The notes under the pieces: model-generated
Told to the model about the DNA's origin: nothing
The model's input: the letters and a program-made list of their open reading frames with translations, nothing else
Database searches by the model: none
Assembly (NCBI GenBank): GCA_050290245.1
Contig: JBNKHH010000062.1
Coordinates: 1-53,442, forward strand
Length of the DNA stretch: 53,442 nt
Reading direction: 5' to 3'
From: JBNKHH01 sp050290245
GTDB lineage: Bacteria > Pseudomonadota > Alphaproteobacteria > Rhodobacterales > Rhodobacteraceae
In this document: piece by piece, positions 43,043 through 52,324 of the stretch
Layout: each line of letters begins with the position of its first letter
How positions within the stretch are numbered: the stretch's first letter is position 1
Made by a program: the position numbers and the translations under genes

Positions 43043-43147
43043 TTAATAAAATCTAATTAGGGGAGATATTTTTTAAATTTCATAAAATCTCCAGAAATGA
43101 AAGAGGAAAGTGAGGACACGGGCCGATCGGCCAGTGGGGAGGACAAA
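43043..43147. promoter_or_regulatory. cbbR-cbbF promoter/operator region
   Basis: A 105-bp divergent region that is strikingly AT-rich at its cbbR side. The 9-mer ATAAAATCT occurs twice in direct orientation (43046-43054 and 43082-43090, 36 bp apart), with an imperfect inverse AGATATTTT between them (43064-43072). Several T-N11-A pairs, the LysR recognition pattern, fall in it (for example within TTAATAAAATCTAATTA). The ribosome binding site of cbbF (GGGGAGG) is at the right end. Confidence 0.65.
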
Positions 43148-44146
43148 ATGACAAGAGTGATCGACACCAGCCAAGTGCCCGAAGAGTTGCGGGACACAAT
43201 GGTCGCCCTGTGCGGGGTCGGCCGTGAGCTGAGCCGTACGATTGCGCGAGGCAGTCTGGGTCAGACCCTGGGATCGGAGGTCGGGACAAATTCGGACGGT
43301 GACGGCCAGAAGGCTCTGGACGTCATGGCCGACACCGCTTTCGCGGCGGCGCTGACTGGGACGGGCGTCCGGTTCTATGCCTCCGAAGAGCAGGACACCG
43401 TGCAGCAGCTGGATGCCGGGGGCACGCTGGCGCTGGCGATCGACCCGCTGGACGGTTCGTCCAACATCGACGTGAACGTGTCGATCGGAACCATCTTTTC
43501 AATCTTCCCGGCGACGGATGACGCGACGAGCAGTTTCCTGCGTGTAGCATCCGAGCAGATCGCCGGCGGGTATATCATCTATGGGCCTCAGACGGCGCTG
43601 GTCGTCACCTTTGGGCATGGCGTTCTGCATTTCGTGCTGGACCCGGACAGCGATACCTTCGTCCTCGCAAACGACCATATGGGCGTGCCTGATACGTCGT
43701 CCGAATTCGCGATCAATGCCTCGAACTATCGCCATTGGTCGGCGCCTGTGCGCGCCTATATCGACGATTGCCTGGCAGGTGTTACCGGACCGCGCGACAA
43801 GAACTTCAACATGAGGTGGGTCGCGTCGCTTGTGGCGGAAACCCATCGTGTCATCACGCGCGGCGGCATCTTCCTTTATCCGGGCGATGCCCGTCCAGGC
43901 TACCAGAACGGCCGGCTCCGCATGGTCTACGAATGCGCCCCGATCGCCTTCCTGATTGAACAGGCCGGCGGCAAGGCGACCGACGGCTGCACGCGGATCC
44001 TGTCCAAGACTGCCGACGAATTGCACGCGCGTACCCCCTTCGTTTTCGGCACAGCCGAAAAGGTCGATCGCGTCTGCGCCTATCACGATCTGCCCGATAC
44101 CGAGGTCAATGCCCTGTTTGGCAACCGCGGCCTGTTTCGTGCGTGA
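43148..44146 (+). CDS. cbbF: Fructose-1,6-/sedoheptulose-1,7-bisphosphatase
   Basis: CbbF removes the C1 phosphate from fructose- and sedoheptulose-bisphosphate in the regenerative phase of the Calvin cycle. The 332-residue class I FBPase shows the metal-binding motif AIDPLDGSSNIDVNVSIGT and GGIFLYPGDARPGYQNGRLR with YECAPIAFLIEQAGGKATDG near the C-terminus. The start at 43148 follows GGGGAGG; an upstream in-frame ATG at 43097 lies in the operator. It is the first gene of the cbb operon, 12 nt before cbbP. Confidence 0.95.
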   Translation: MTRVIDTSQVPEELRDTMVALCGVGRELSRTIARGSLGQTLGSEVGTNSDGDGQKALDVMADTAFAAALTGTGVRFYASEEQDTVQQLDAGGTLALAIDPLDGSSNIDVNVSIGTIFSIFPATDDATSSFLRVASEQIAGGYIIYGPQTALVVTFGHGVLHFVLDPDSDTFVLANDHMGVPDTSSEFAINASNYRHWSAPVRAYIDDCLAGVTGPRDKNFNMRWVASLVAETHRVITRGGIFLYPGDARPGYQNGRLRMVYECAPIAFLIEQAGGKATDGCTRILSKTADELHARTPFVFGTAEKVDRVCAYHDLPDTEVNALFGNRGLFRA

Positions 44147-44158
44147 AACGAGGACCCA

Positions 44159-45031
44159 ATGAGCAAGAAACACCCCATCATTTCGGTTACCGGTTCGTCC
44201 GGGGCTGGCACCTCTACGGTCAAGGGCACCTTTGACCAGATCTTTCGCCGCGAGGGGGTCAAGGCCGTCTCGATCGAAGGCGACGCCTTTCACCGCTTCA
44301 ACCGTGCCGACATGAAGGCCGAACTGACCCGTCGCACCAGTGAGGGTGACTATACGTTCAGTCATTTCTCTTATGATGCCAACGTGTTGGACGAGTTGGA
44401 GAATGTGTTCCGTGCCTATGGCGAAACCGGCAAGGGGCGCACGCGCCACTATGTCCACGACGACGACGAGGCCAAGAAACTCGGGGTCGCACCGGGCAAT
44501 TTTACCGACTGGGCGCCGTTCGACGACGACTCGGACCTGTTGTTCTATGAGGGTCTGCACGGTGCCGTTGTGAATGACGAGGTCGATCTGGCGGCACTGG
44601 CCGATCTGAAGATCGGGGTTGTGCCTGTCATCAACCTGGAATGGATACAGAAGATCCACCGCGACAAGTCGGCAAGGGGGTACACGACCGAGGCCGTGAC
44701 CGACACGATCCTGCGGCGGATGCACGATTATGTGCACTGTATCTGCCCGCAGTTCACCGAGACCGACATCAACTTTCAGCGCGTGCCTGTGGTCGATACG
44801 TCGAACCCCTTTATCGCACGCTGGATTCCGACACCGGACGAGAGCCTTGTGGTGATCCGGTTCAAGAACCCGCGCGGCATCGACTTCCCGTACCTCACGT
44901 CAATGATCCACGACAGCTGGATGACGCGGGCAAACTCCATCGTCATTCCCGGCGGTAAGCTGGACCTGGCGATGCAGTTGATTTTCACCCCGATGGTTCA
45001 CCGGCTGGTGAACGACTCCAAGCGCAACTGA
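44159..45031 (+). CDS. cbbP: Phosphoribulokinase
   Basis: CbbP phosphorylates ribulose-5-phosphate to RuBP, the reaction specific to the Calvin cycle. The 290-residue protein is the bacterial octameric type. It has the P-loop ITVTGSSGAGTST-like ISVTGSSGAGTSTVK near the N-terminus, VSIEGDAFHRFNRADMK, the RRYVHDDDEAKK-type segment TRHYVHDDDEAKKLG and the Asp/Glu-rich LLFYEGLHGAVV block. It lies between cbbF and cbbT with 11-12 nt spacers. Confidence 0.96.
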   Translation: MSKKHPIISVTGSSGAGTSTVKGTFDQIFRREGVKAVSIEGDAFHRFNRADMKAELTRRTSEGDYTFSHFSYDANVLDELENVFRAYGETGKGRTRHYVHDDDEAKKLGVAPGNFTDWAPFDDDSDLLFYEGLHGAVVNDEVDLAALADLKIGVVPVINLEWIQKIHRDKSARGYTTEAVTDTILRRMHDYVHCICPQFTETDINFQRVPVVDTSNPFIARWIPTPDESLVVIRFKNPRGIDFPYLTSMIHDSWMTRANSIVIPGGKLDLAMQLIFTPMVHRLVNDSKRN

Positions 45032-45042
45032 GAGGGCCGGTC

Positions 45043-47031
45043 ATGAACCAGATCAGCACCATTTCCAGCGAGGCCGAAACCGCGATGGCAAATGCCATCC
45101 GGGTTCTGACGATGGATGCCGTCCAGGCAGCCAACTCGGGCCATCCCGGCATGCCGATGGGCATGGCCGACGTGGCAGCGGTCCTGTTCAACCGGTTCAT
45201 CAAACTCGATCCTTCGACCCCGGACTGGCCGGACCGAGACAGGTTCGTCTTGTCGGCAGGCCATGGCTCGATGCTGGTCTATTCGATCCATCACCTTCTG
45301 GGCTTTGCCGACATGGGCATGGATCAGATCAAGGCGTTTCGCCAGTTCGGCAGCCGCACGGCGGGACATCCCGAGTACGGCCACGCGGCGGGGATCGAGA
45401 CGACGACCGGCCCCCTGGGGCAGGGCGTGGCGACAGCGGTTGGGATGGCACTGGCCGAGCGGATGCACAACGCCCGGTTCGGGGATGATCTGGTCGATCA
45501 TTTCACCTATGTCATGGCGGGTGACGGATGCCTGATGGAGGGCATCAGCCACGAGGCCATCGACATGGCCGGGCACCTGGGGCTGGGTCGTCTGATCGTT
45601 CTGTGGGACGACAATAAGATCACCATCGACGGCGGCACGGACCTGTCGACCTCGACCGATCAGGTGGCGCGGTTTGCCGCCAGCAAGTGGCATGTGCTGC
45701 GGGTGGACGGGCACAATGCGGAAGAGATAGCCGATGCCATCGAAGAGGCGCGGCGCGATCCTCGTCCGAGCCTGATCGCCTGTCGGACGGTCATCGGGTT
45801 CGGTGCTCCGACCAAGCAGGGCACCTCGGCCACTCATGGTGCACCGCTTGGGCACGACGAGATCGCCGCCGCGCGCGAGGTTCTGGGCTGGCCCCATGCG
45901 GCCTTTGACGTCCCCGACGACGTCTATGACCTTTGGAACGCCGTGGCCAAGCGGGGAGCCGAGGCACGCGCCGCGTGGTCCGAGCGCTTGTCCTCTTCGG
46001 AAAAGCGCGAGGCCTTCCGCGCCTCGCTGGCGAAGCCCGACACGGCGGGGCTGGACGCCGCCATCGGCGCCTACAAGGCGCGTCTGGCGGTGGAGATGCC
46101 GAAGGTCGCCACCCGCAAGGCCAGCGAGATGGCGTTGGAGGTGGTGAACGAGGCCCTGCCAAACACTATCGGCGGGTCGGCCGACCTGACGGGGTCGAAC
46201 AACACCCGGACCAGCGCGATGACGCCGGTTACCCGCGAGACCTATGGGGGCAACTACCTGCACTATGGCATCCGCGAGCATGGCATGGCTGCTGCAATGA
46301 ACGGGATCGCTCTGCATGGCGGGTTTCGTCCCTATGGCGGCACCTTCCTGGCCTTTGCCGACTACTGCCGTCCAGCCATACGCCTGTCGGCGCTGATGGG
46401 CGTGCCAGTGACCTATGTCATGACCCATGACTCGATCGGGCTGGGCGAGGATGGCCCGACACACCAGCCGGTCGAGACGATTGCTTCGCTGCGTGCGATG
46501 CCGAACCTGACAGTGATCCGTCCCGCCGACGCGGTCGAGACAGCCGAGGCCTGGCAGATCGCGATGGCCTCGGAGACGACGCCGGTGCTGATGTGCCTGT
46601 CGCGCCAGAACCTGGCCGCGGTCAGGACGAGCCACGTTGATCGGAACCTGGTGGCAAAAGGCGCCTATGTGCTGGTCGAACCGGAGGGCGGGCGTGACGT
46701 TACGCTGATCGCGACCGGATCCGAAGTCGGGATCGCGCTGGAGGCCGCAGAAGCGCTGGCCCGGGACGGTGTCCACGCGGCGGTCGTGTCGGCGCCATCC
46801 TTCGACCTTTTTGCCAGCCAGGACGCGGGCTATCGCGCTGCGGTTCTGGGCTTTGGCCCGCGTGTTGGCGTCGAGGCTGCCGTGCGCCAGGGCTGGGACG
46901 GTTTCCTCCGGTCCGAGGACGCCTTTGTCGGCATGACCGGCTTTGGCGCCTCGGCACCGGCGGAGGAGCTTTACGCCCATTTCAATATCACGGCCGACGC
47001 CGTCGCCACGGCGGCGCGCGGCCTGCTCTAA
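45043..47031 (+). CDS. cbbT: Transketolase
   Basis: CbbT is the ThDP enzyme that moves two-carbon units between sugar phosphates in RuBP regeneration. The 662-residue protein has the usual three regions: GHPGMPMGMADVAAVLF and SAGHGSMLVYS near the N-terminus, the ThDP motif AGDGCLMEGISHEA with DDNKITIDG, and the second-domain block RYGIREHGM-like YGIREHGMAAAMNG and HDSIGLGEDGPTHQPVE. Its embedded position in the cbb operon, 11 nt after cbbP and 20 nt before gap, marks it as the Calvin-cycle copy. Confidence 0.96.
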   Translation: MNQISTISSEAETAMANAIRVLTMDAVQAANSGHPGMPMGMADVAAVLFNRFIKLDPSTPDWPDRDRFVLSAGHGSMLVYSIHHLLGFADMGMDQIKAFRQFGSRTAGHPEYGHAAGIETTTGPLGQGVATAVGMALAERMHNARFGDDLVDHFTYVMAGDGCLMEGISHEAIDMAGHLGLGRLIVLWDDNKITIDGGTDLSTSTDQVARFAASKWHVLRVDGHNAEEIADAIEEARRDPRPSLIACRTVIGFGAPTKQGTSATHGAPLGHDEIAAAREVLGWPHAAFDVPDDVYDLWNAVAKRGAEARAAWSERLSSSEKREAFRASLAKPDTAGLDAAIGAYKARLAVEMPKVATRKASEMALEVVNEALPNTIGGSADLTGSNNTRTSAMTPVTRETYGGNYLHYGIREHGMAAAMNGIALHGGFRPYGGTFLAFADYCRPAIRLSALMGVPVTYVMTHDSIGLGEDGPTHQPVETIASLRAMPNLTVIRPADAVETAEAWQIAMASETTPVLMCLSRQNLAAVRTSHVDRNLVAKGAYVLVEPEGGRDVTLIATGSEVGIALEAAEALARDGVHAAVVSAPSFDLFASQDAGYRAAVLGFGPRVGVEAAVRQGWDGFLRSEDAFVGMTGFGASAPAEELYAHFNITADAVATAARGLL

Positions 47032-47051
47032 CACCAAGAGGGAAAGCAAGA

Positions 47052-48053
47052 ATGACCACCAAGGTTGCCATCAACGGCTTTGGCCGTATCGGACGGAATG
47101 TGCTGCGTGCCATCATCGAGTCGGGTCGTACGGACATCGAAGTCGTCGCCATCAACGACCTCGGCCCCGTCGAGACCAACGCGCATCTGATGCGGTTCGA
47201 CAGCGTTCACGGCCGGTTTCCGGGCGAGGTGACGGTCAACGGCAATTCGATGGACGTCGGGCGCGGTCCGATCGAGGTGACGGCGGTGCGCAACCCCGCC
47301 GACCTGCCGTGGGGTGGCGTCGATATCGCGCTGGAATGCACAGGGATCTTTACTGACAAGACCAAGGCCGCGTCGCATCTGGAGAACGGGTCCAAGCGCG
47401 TTCTGGTTTCGGCCCCGTCGAATGGTGCAGATAAAACAATCGTTTACGGGGTGAATCACGACACGCTGACGGTCGAAGACCTGGTGGTTTCGAACGCATC
47501 CTGCACGACGAACTGCCTTTCGCCGGTGGCCAAGGTTCTGAACGATGCGGTCGGTCTGACGCGCGGCTTCATGACCACGATCCACAGTTATACCGGCGAC
47601 CAGCCGACGCTGGATACGATGCATTCGGACCTTTACCGCGCCCGCGCGGCGGCCCAGAGCATGATCCCGACCTCGACTGGCGCTGCCAAGGCCGTGGGTC
47701 TCGTCCTGCCTGAACTTGCAGGCAAGCTCGACGGGGTGGCCATCCGCGTTCCGACGCCGAATGTCTCGGTCGTGGATCTTACGTTTGAAGCAGGGCGAGA
47801 CACCACGGTCGAAGAGGTGAACGAGGCGATCCGGGCTGCCGCAGACGGCCCGCTAAAAGGCATTCTGGGCGCGACCGACCAGGCCAATGTCAGCGTGGAT
47901 TTCAACCACGACCCGCGTTCGTCGATCTTCCATCTGGACCAAACCAAGGTCATGGACGGCAACTTTGTCCGGGTTCTGAGCTGGTACGACAACGAGTGGG
48001 GCTTTTCGAACCGTATGGCCGACACAGCCGTCGCAATGGGGGGCCTGCTGTAA
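47052..48053 (+). CDS. gap: Glyceraldehyde-3-phosphate dehydrogenase
   Basis: A 333-residue type I GAPDH that reduces 1,3-bisphosphoglycerate in this context. It has the Rossmann start KVAINGFGRIGRNVLRA, the catalytic cysteine in VSNASCTTNCLSPVAKV, the TGAAKAVGLVLPEL block and WYDNEWGFSNRM at the end. The asparagine-containing VVAINDLG region after the second strand is compatible with NAD or dual specificity; I cannot decide cofactor use. Its stop overlaps the pgk start (TAATG). Confidence 0.96.
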   Translation: MTTKVAINGFGRIGRNVLRAIIESGRTDIEVVAINDLGPVETNAHLMRFDSVHGRFPGEVTVNGNSMDVGRGPIEVTAVRNPADLPWGGVDIALECTGIFTDKTKAASHLENGSKRVLVSAPSNGADKTIVYGVNHDTLTVEDLVVSNASCTTNCLSPVAKVLNDAVGLTRGFMTTIHSYTGDQPTLDTMHSDLYRARAAAQSMIPTSTGAAKAVGLVLPELAGKLDGVAIRVPTPNVSVVDLTFEAGRDTTVEEVNEAIRAAADGPLKGILGATDQANVSVDFNHDPRSSIFHLDQTKVMDGNFVRVLSWYDNEWGFSNRMADTAVAMGGLL

Positions 48054-49261
48054 TGGAAATCGGTCGCATCGAGGACTTGGAGGTCAAGGGCAAGCGCCTG
48101 TTGGTGCGTGCCGACCTGAATGTGCCGGTTGAGAACGGGCACGTCACCGATACCACGCGGATCGACCGGTTTGCGCGCGGGATGAAGCCCCTTTTGGCCA
48201 AGGGGGCACGGCTGGTGATCCTGACCCATTTCGGCCGTCCTGATCCCAAGGTTCTGGACAGCCGGTTTTCGGTCGACAAACTGCGGCCCGCACTGTCCGA
48301 GGCTCTGGGCGTGCCGGTCAAATTTTCGGACGTCTGCGCCGACCGGTCCGCCGTGATCCTGGCTGAGCAGTTGCGCGACGGCGAGGTGCTGTTGTGCGAG
48401 AACCTGCGGCTGAATCCGGGCGAGACGAAGAACGACCCAGCCTTTGCCGCCGAATTGGCCAAGCTGGGCGATATCTATGTCAACGACGCCTTTTCCAGCG
48501 CGCATCGCGCCCACGCCTCGACCGAGGGGCTGGCGCATCTGCTGCCCGCCGTGGCCGGGCCTTTGATGATGGAAGAGATCGAAGCGCTGACTTCGGCGCT
48601 GGAGGCTCCGAAACATCCCGCTGTGGCCATTGTCGGGGGTGCGAAGGTTTCGTCGAAGATCGACGTGTTGCAGAACCTTGTCGCCAAGGTCGACACGGTG
48701 ATCGTGGGCGGCGGTATGGCGAACACGTTCCTCTTTGCCGATGGCGCGCCGATGGGCACATCGCTGCATGAAAGCGACCAGATTGACACGGTGCGGGCGA
48801 TCCGTAGGGCCGCCGAAGCCGCCGGGTGCCGCATCCTGTTGCCCCGCGACGTGGTCTGCGCGACGGATTTCCGGGCCAAAGCGCCGTCGGTGACGGTCGC
48901 GGCGGACAAATGCCCGACCGATCACATGATCCTGGATGCCGGCCCCGAGGCCGCTGCCGAGGCGGAGGCTGTTCTGCAAGAGGCCGCGACGATCCTTTGG
49001 AACGGACCGCTTGGGGCCTTTGAAATCCCGCCCTTCGATGCGGCCACCGTGCGTGTGGCCCAGAAGGCGGCCGAGCTGACCCGCGCCGGACGTGCCGTCA
49101 GCGTGGCTGGCGGCGGCGACACGGTTGCCGCGCTGAACACGGCCGGGGCGACCCAGGATTTCACCTATGTTTCTACCGCCGGAGGGGCCTTTCTGGAATG
49201 GCTTGAAGGCAAAACCCTGCCTGGCATTGCCGCTTTGATCGCGGCTCCCAAGGCTGCATGA
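48053..49261 (+). CDS. pgk: Phosphoglycerate kinase
   Basis: Pgk phosphorylates 3-phosphoglycerate, the RuBisCO product. The 402-residue protein has the family signature LLVRADLNVPVENGHVTD (around residues 15-32), LTHFGRPD, LLCENLRLNPGE, DAFSSAHRAHAST and the nucleotide-binding C-terminal blocks WNGPLGAFE and VAGGGDTVAA. The start at 48053 overlaps the gap stop; an upstream in-frame start inside gap is rejected. Confidence 0.96.
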   Translation: MEIGRIEDLEVKGKRLLVRADLNVPVENGHVTDTTRIDRFARGMKPLLAKGARLVILTHFGRPDPKVLDSRFSVDKLRPALSEALGVPVKFSDVCADRSAVILAEQLRDGEVLLCENLRLNPGETKNDPAFAAELAKLGDIYVNDAFSSAHRAHASTEGLAHLLPAVAGPLMMEEIEALTSALEAPKHPAVAIVGGAKVSSKIDVLQNLVAKVDTVIVGGGMANTFLFADGAPMGTSLHESDQIDTVRAIRRAAEAAGCRILLPRDVVCATDFRAKAPSVTVAADKCPTDHMILDAGPEAAAEAEAVLQEAATILWNGPLGAFEIPPFDAATVRVAQKAAELTRAGRAVSVAGGGDTVAALNTAGATQDFTYVSTAGGAFLEWLEGKTLPGIAALIAAPKAA

Positions 49262-49278
49262 AGAAAGGATAAATTGGA

Positions 49279-50358
49279 ATGGCACTGATCACATTGCGCC
49301 AGCTTTTGGACCACGCGGCCGAGAATGGCTATGGGGTTCCGGCATTCAACATCAACAACATGGAGCAGGGCCTGGCCATCGTGAAGGCGGCGGCCCAGAC
49401 CGACAGCCCGGTAATCCTGCAGGCCAGTCGGGGCGCGCGGTCTTATGCGGGCGATGTCATGCTGCGCCACATGGTGACTGCGCTGGCCGAGATGAACCCG
49501 GACATTCCAATCGTCCTGCATCAGGACCACGGCAACAACGAGGCGACGTGCCTGTCGGCGATCCGCCACGGGTTTACGAGCGTGATGATGGACGGCTCGC
49601 TCGAGGCCGACATGAAGACGCCGGCGTCCTATGAATACAACGTCGACATCACCGCCCGCGTCACCGAGGCTGCCCATGCGGTCGGTGCTTCGGTTGAAGG
49701 CGAACTGGGTGTGCTCGGCTCGCTGGAAACCGGCGAGGCGGGCGAGGAAGACGGCTCGGGCGCGGTTGGCAAGCTGAGCCACGACCAGCTTTTGACCGAC
49801 CCCGACCAGGCGCTGGATTTCGTTCTGGCGACCAAGTGCGACGCGCTGGCGATTGCCTGTGGCACCAGCCACGGCGCCTACAAATTCAGCCGCAAGCCCG
49901 ACGGCGAGATCCTGTCGATGTCGACCATTGCCGCGATCCACGAAAAGCTGCCGAACACGCACCTCGTCATGCATGGCTCGTCCAGCGTGCCGCAGGAGTT
50001 GCAGGATCTGATCAACGCAAACGGCGGTGACATGCCGCAGACCTATGGCGTGCCGGTCGAGGAGATCGAACGCGGCATCAAGATAGGTGTGCGCAAGGTG
50101 AACATCGACACCGACTGCCGCATGGCGATGACCGGCCAGTTTCGCAAGCTGGCCAAGGACAAGCCTGCCGAATTCGACCCGCGCAAGTTCATGATCCCCG
50201 CGATGGCGGAGCTGGAAGCACTGTGCCGGGATCGCTTCGAACGGTTCGGCACCGCCGGGCAGGCCGGCAAGATCAAACCGATGTCGATGGATGAAATGGC
50301 GGTCCGCTATGCCAGCGGATTGCTTGACCCCGCCACCACCGCCGTTCGCGCGGCCTGA
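49279..50358 (+). CDS. cbbA: Class II fructose/sedoheptulose-bisphosphate aldolase
   Basis: CbbA is a zinc-dependent class II aldolase making FBP and SBP in the Calvin cycle. The 359-residue CbbA-type protein starts MALITLRQLLDHAAENGYGVPAFNINN-like; visible metal and active-site blocks include VLHQDHGNNEATCLSAI, GFTSVMMDGS, GVLGSLETGEAGEEDG and HGSSSVPQEL, with KVNIDTDCRMAMTG near the C-terminus. It lies 17 nt after pgk and 23 nt before cbbL. Confidence 0.96.
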   Translation: MALITLRQLLDHAAENGYGVPAFNINNMEQGLAIVKAAAQTDSPVILQASRGARSYAGDVMLRHMVTALAEMNPDIPIVLHQDHGNNEATCLSAIRHGFTSVMMDGSLEADMKTPASYEYNVDITARVTEAAHAVGASVEGELGVLGSLETGEAGEEDGSGAVGKLSHDQLLTDPDQALDFVLATKCDALAIACGTSHGAYKFSRKPDGEILSMSTIAAIHEKLPNTHLVMHGSSSVPQELQDLINANGGDMPQTYGVPVEEIERGIKIGVRKVNIDTDCRMAMTGQFRKLAKDKPAEFDPRKFMIPAMAELEALCRDRFERFGTAGQAGKIKPMSMDEMAVRYASGLLDPATTAVRAA

Positions 50359-50381
50359 GAAGATTGAAAGGGAGAACTGTC

Positions 50382-51848
50382 ATGAACGACATGTCCAAAA
50401 CCAAGGAAATCAAAGGCAAGGAGCGCTATAAGGCCGGCGTTTTGAAATATGCCCAGATGGGTTACTGGGACGGCGACTATGAGCCGAAGGACACCGATGT
50501 CCTGGCACTGTTCCGAATCACGCCGCAGGAAGGCGTGGACCCGATCGAGGCTGCGGCAGCCGTTGCGGGCGAAAGCTCAACGGCGACATGGACGGTGGTC
50601 TGGACCGACCGTCTGACCGCCTGCGACAGCTATCGCGCCAAGGCCTACAAGGTCGAGCCGGTGCCGGGGCAGGAGGGTCAGTACTTTGCCTATGTAGCCT
50701 ATGACCTGGTCCTTTTCGAAGAAGGGTCGATCGCGAACCTGACAGCTTCGATCATCGGCAACGTCTTTTCGTTCAAGCCGCTGTTGGCGGCGCGGCTTGA
50801 GGACATGCGGTTCCCGGTCGCTTACGTCAAGACCTTTTCCGGTCCGCCCACGGGCCTGGTCGTCGAGCGCGAACGTCTCGACAAGTTCGGCAAGCCTCTC
50901 CTGGGTGCCACGACCAAGCCCAAACTGGGCCTGTCGGGCAAGAACTATGGCCGCGTGGTCTATGAGGGCCTGAAAGGCGGTCTGGACTTCATGAAGGACG
51001 ACGAGAACATCAACTCGCAGCCCTTCATGCACTGGCGTGACCGGTTTCTCTATTGCATGGAGGCCGTCAACAAGGCATCCGCCCAGACCGGCGAGGTCAA
51101 AGGCCATTACCTGAACATCACCGCCGGTACGATGGAAGAGATGTACGCCCGCGCCGAGTTCGCCAAGCAGTTGGGCAGCGTCATCGTCATGGTCGACCTG
51201 ATCGTCGGCTGGACCGCGATCCAGTCGATTTCCAAGTGGTGCCGGGCCAACGACATGATACTGCACATGCACCGGGCCGGCCACGGCACCTATACCCGCC
51301 AGAAGAACCACGGCATCAGCTTCCGCGTGATCGCCAAGTGGCTGCGTCTTGCGGGTGTCGACCACCTGCACTGCGGCACTGCCGTGGGTAAGCTGGAGGG
51401 CGATCCCTTGACCGTCCAGGGCTATTACAACGTCTGCCGGGAGACCCACAACGAGATCGACCTGCCGCGGGGTATCTTCTTTGAGCAGGACTGGGCGGAT
51501 CTGAACAAGGTCATGCCGGTGGCTTCGGGCGGTATTCACGCCGGCCAGATGCACCAGCTGATCGACCTTTTCGGAGACGACGTCGTGTTGCAGTTCGGCG
51601 GGGGCACCATCGGTCACCCGATGGGCATCCAGGCTGGCGCCACGGCAAACCGCGTGGCGTTGGAGACGATGATCCTGGCCCGAAACGAAGGCCGCGACAT
51701 CAAGAACGAAGGCCCCGAGATCCTGCGGGATGCCGCCAAGTGGTGCAAGCCGCTGGAAGCCGCCCTGGAGACCTGGGGGAATATCACCTTCAACTATACC
51801 TCGACCGACACCTCGGACTTTGTGCCGAGCGAAACCCCCGCGATGTAA
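50382..51848 (+). CDS. cbbL: RuBisCO large subunit, form I red type (IC/ID)
   Basis: CbbL fixes CO2 onto RuBP. The start at 50382 has AAAGGGAGAA upstream; the ATG at 50364 is less likely. The 488-residue protein shows the active-site lysines in LGATTKPKLGLS (Lys179 and Lys181 here), the carbamylated lysine in GGLDFMKDDENINSQPFMHW (Lys205) and the loop-6 and C-terminal blocks VASGGIHAGQMHQL and FGGGTIGHPMGIQAGA. The N-terminal sequence KERYKAGVLKYAQMGYWDGDYEPKDTD is that of red-type enzymes, and the adjacent cbbX activase confirms it. Confidence 0.98.
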   Translation: MNDMSKTKEIKGKERYKAGVLKYAQMGYWDGDYEPKDTDVLALFRITPQEGVDPIEAAAAVAGESSTATWTVVWTDRLTACDSYRAKAYKVEPVPGQEGQYFAYVAYDLVLFEEGSIANLTASIIGNVFSFKPLLAARLEDMRFPVAYVKTFSGPPTGLVVERERLDKFGKPLLGATTKPKLGLSGKNYGRVVYEGLKGGLDFMKDDENINSQPFMHWRDRFLYCMEAVNKASAQTGEVKGHYLNITAGTMEEMYARAEFAKQLGSVIVMVDLIVGWTAIQSISKWCRANDMILHMHRAGHGTYTRQKNHGISFRVIAKWLRLAGVDHLHCGTAVGKLEGDPLTVQGYYNVCRETHNEIDLPRGIFFEQDWADLNKVMPVASGGIHAGQMHQLIDLFGDDVVLQFGGGTIGHPMGIQAGATANRVALETMILARNEGRDIKNEGPEILRDAAKWCKPLEAALETWGNITFNYTSTDTSDFVPSETPAM

Positions 51849-51859
51849 GGAGACCAGAC

Positions 51860-52249
51860 ATGCGTATCACACAAGGATGTTTCTCGTTCCTGCCCGATCT
51901 CGATGATGTGCAAATCACCCAGCAGGTGGAATACATGCTGGGTCGTGACTGGGCGGTCAGCGTCGAGTTCACGGACGATCCCCATCCCCGGAACACCTAT
52001 TGGGAGATGTGGGGCCACCCGATGTTCGATCTGAAGGACGCAAAGGGCGTGATGATGGAGTTGGACGACTGCCGCAAGGCGCACCCGGACGCCTATATCC
52101 GCCTGCAGGCTTTCGACGACGTGCGGGGTTTCGAGACGGTGATGATGTCCTTTATCGTCAATCGTCCCGCCAACGAGCCGAAGCTGCACATGCAGCGGAC
52201 GGACTTCGAGGGCCGCAGCCAGAAGTACGCCTGGGACGCCCGACCCTGA
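51860..52249 (+). CDS. cbbS: RuBisCO small subunit, red type
   Basis: A 129-residue small subunit that caps the L8 core. MRITQGCFSFLPDLDDVQI, the YWEMWGHPMFD block and the conserved ECR-like segment are typical; the C-terminal extension after FIVNRP (to YAWDARP) forms the extra beta-hairpin of red-type small subunits. It follows cbbL by 11 nt with an AAGGAG ribosome binding site and precedes cbbX after a 75-bp gap that contains the short repeat copy 3. Confidence 0.97.
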   Translation: MRITQGCFSFLPDLDDVQITQQVEYMLGRDWAVSVEFTDDPHPRNTYWEMWGHPMFDLKDAKGVMMELDDCRKAHPDAYIRLQAFDDVRGFETVMMSFIVNRPANEPKLHMQRTDFEGRSQKYAWDARP

Positions 52250-52284
52250 GGAACCACTGTGCCGGGGGAGCACCGCTTCCCCGG

Positions 52285-52316
52285 ACCTCCTCGGAGTATT
52301 TTCAAAAAGAAGAAGG
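52285..52316 (+). repeat. Dispersed short repeat, copy 3
   Basis: ACCTCCTCGGAGTATTTTC followed by AAAAAGAAGAAGG. It shares GGAGTATTTTC and the AGAAGAA tail with the copy at 22182-22215. It lies in the cbbS-cbbX gap, just ahead of the cbbX start region, where the purine-rich tail may double as the ribosome binding site. Confidence 0.45.
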
Positions 52317-52324
52317 TGGATAGT

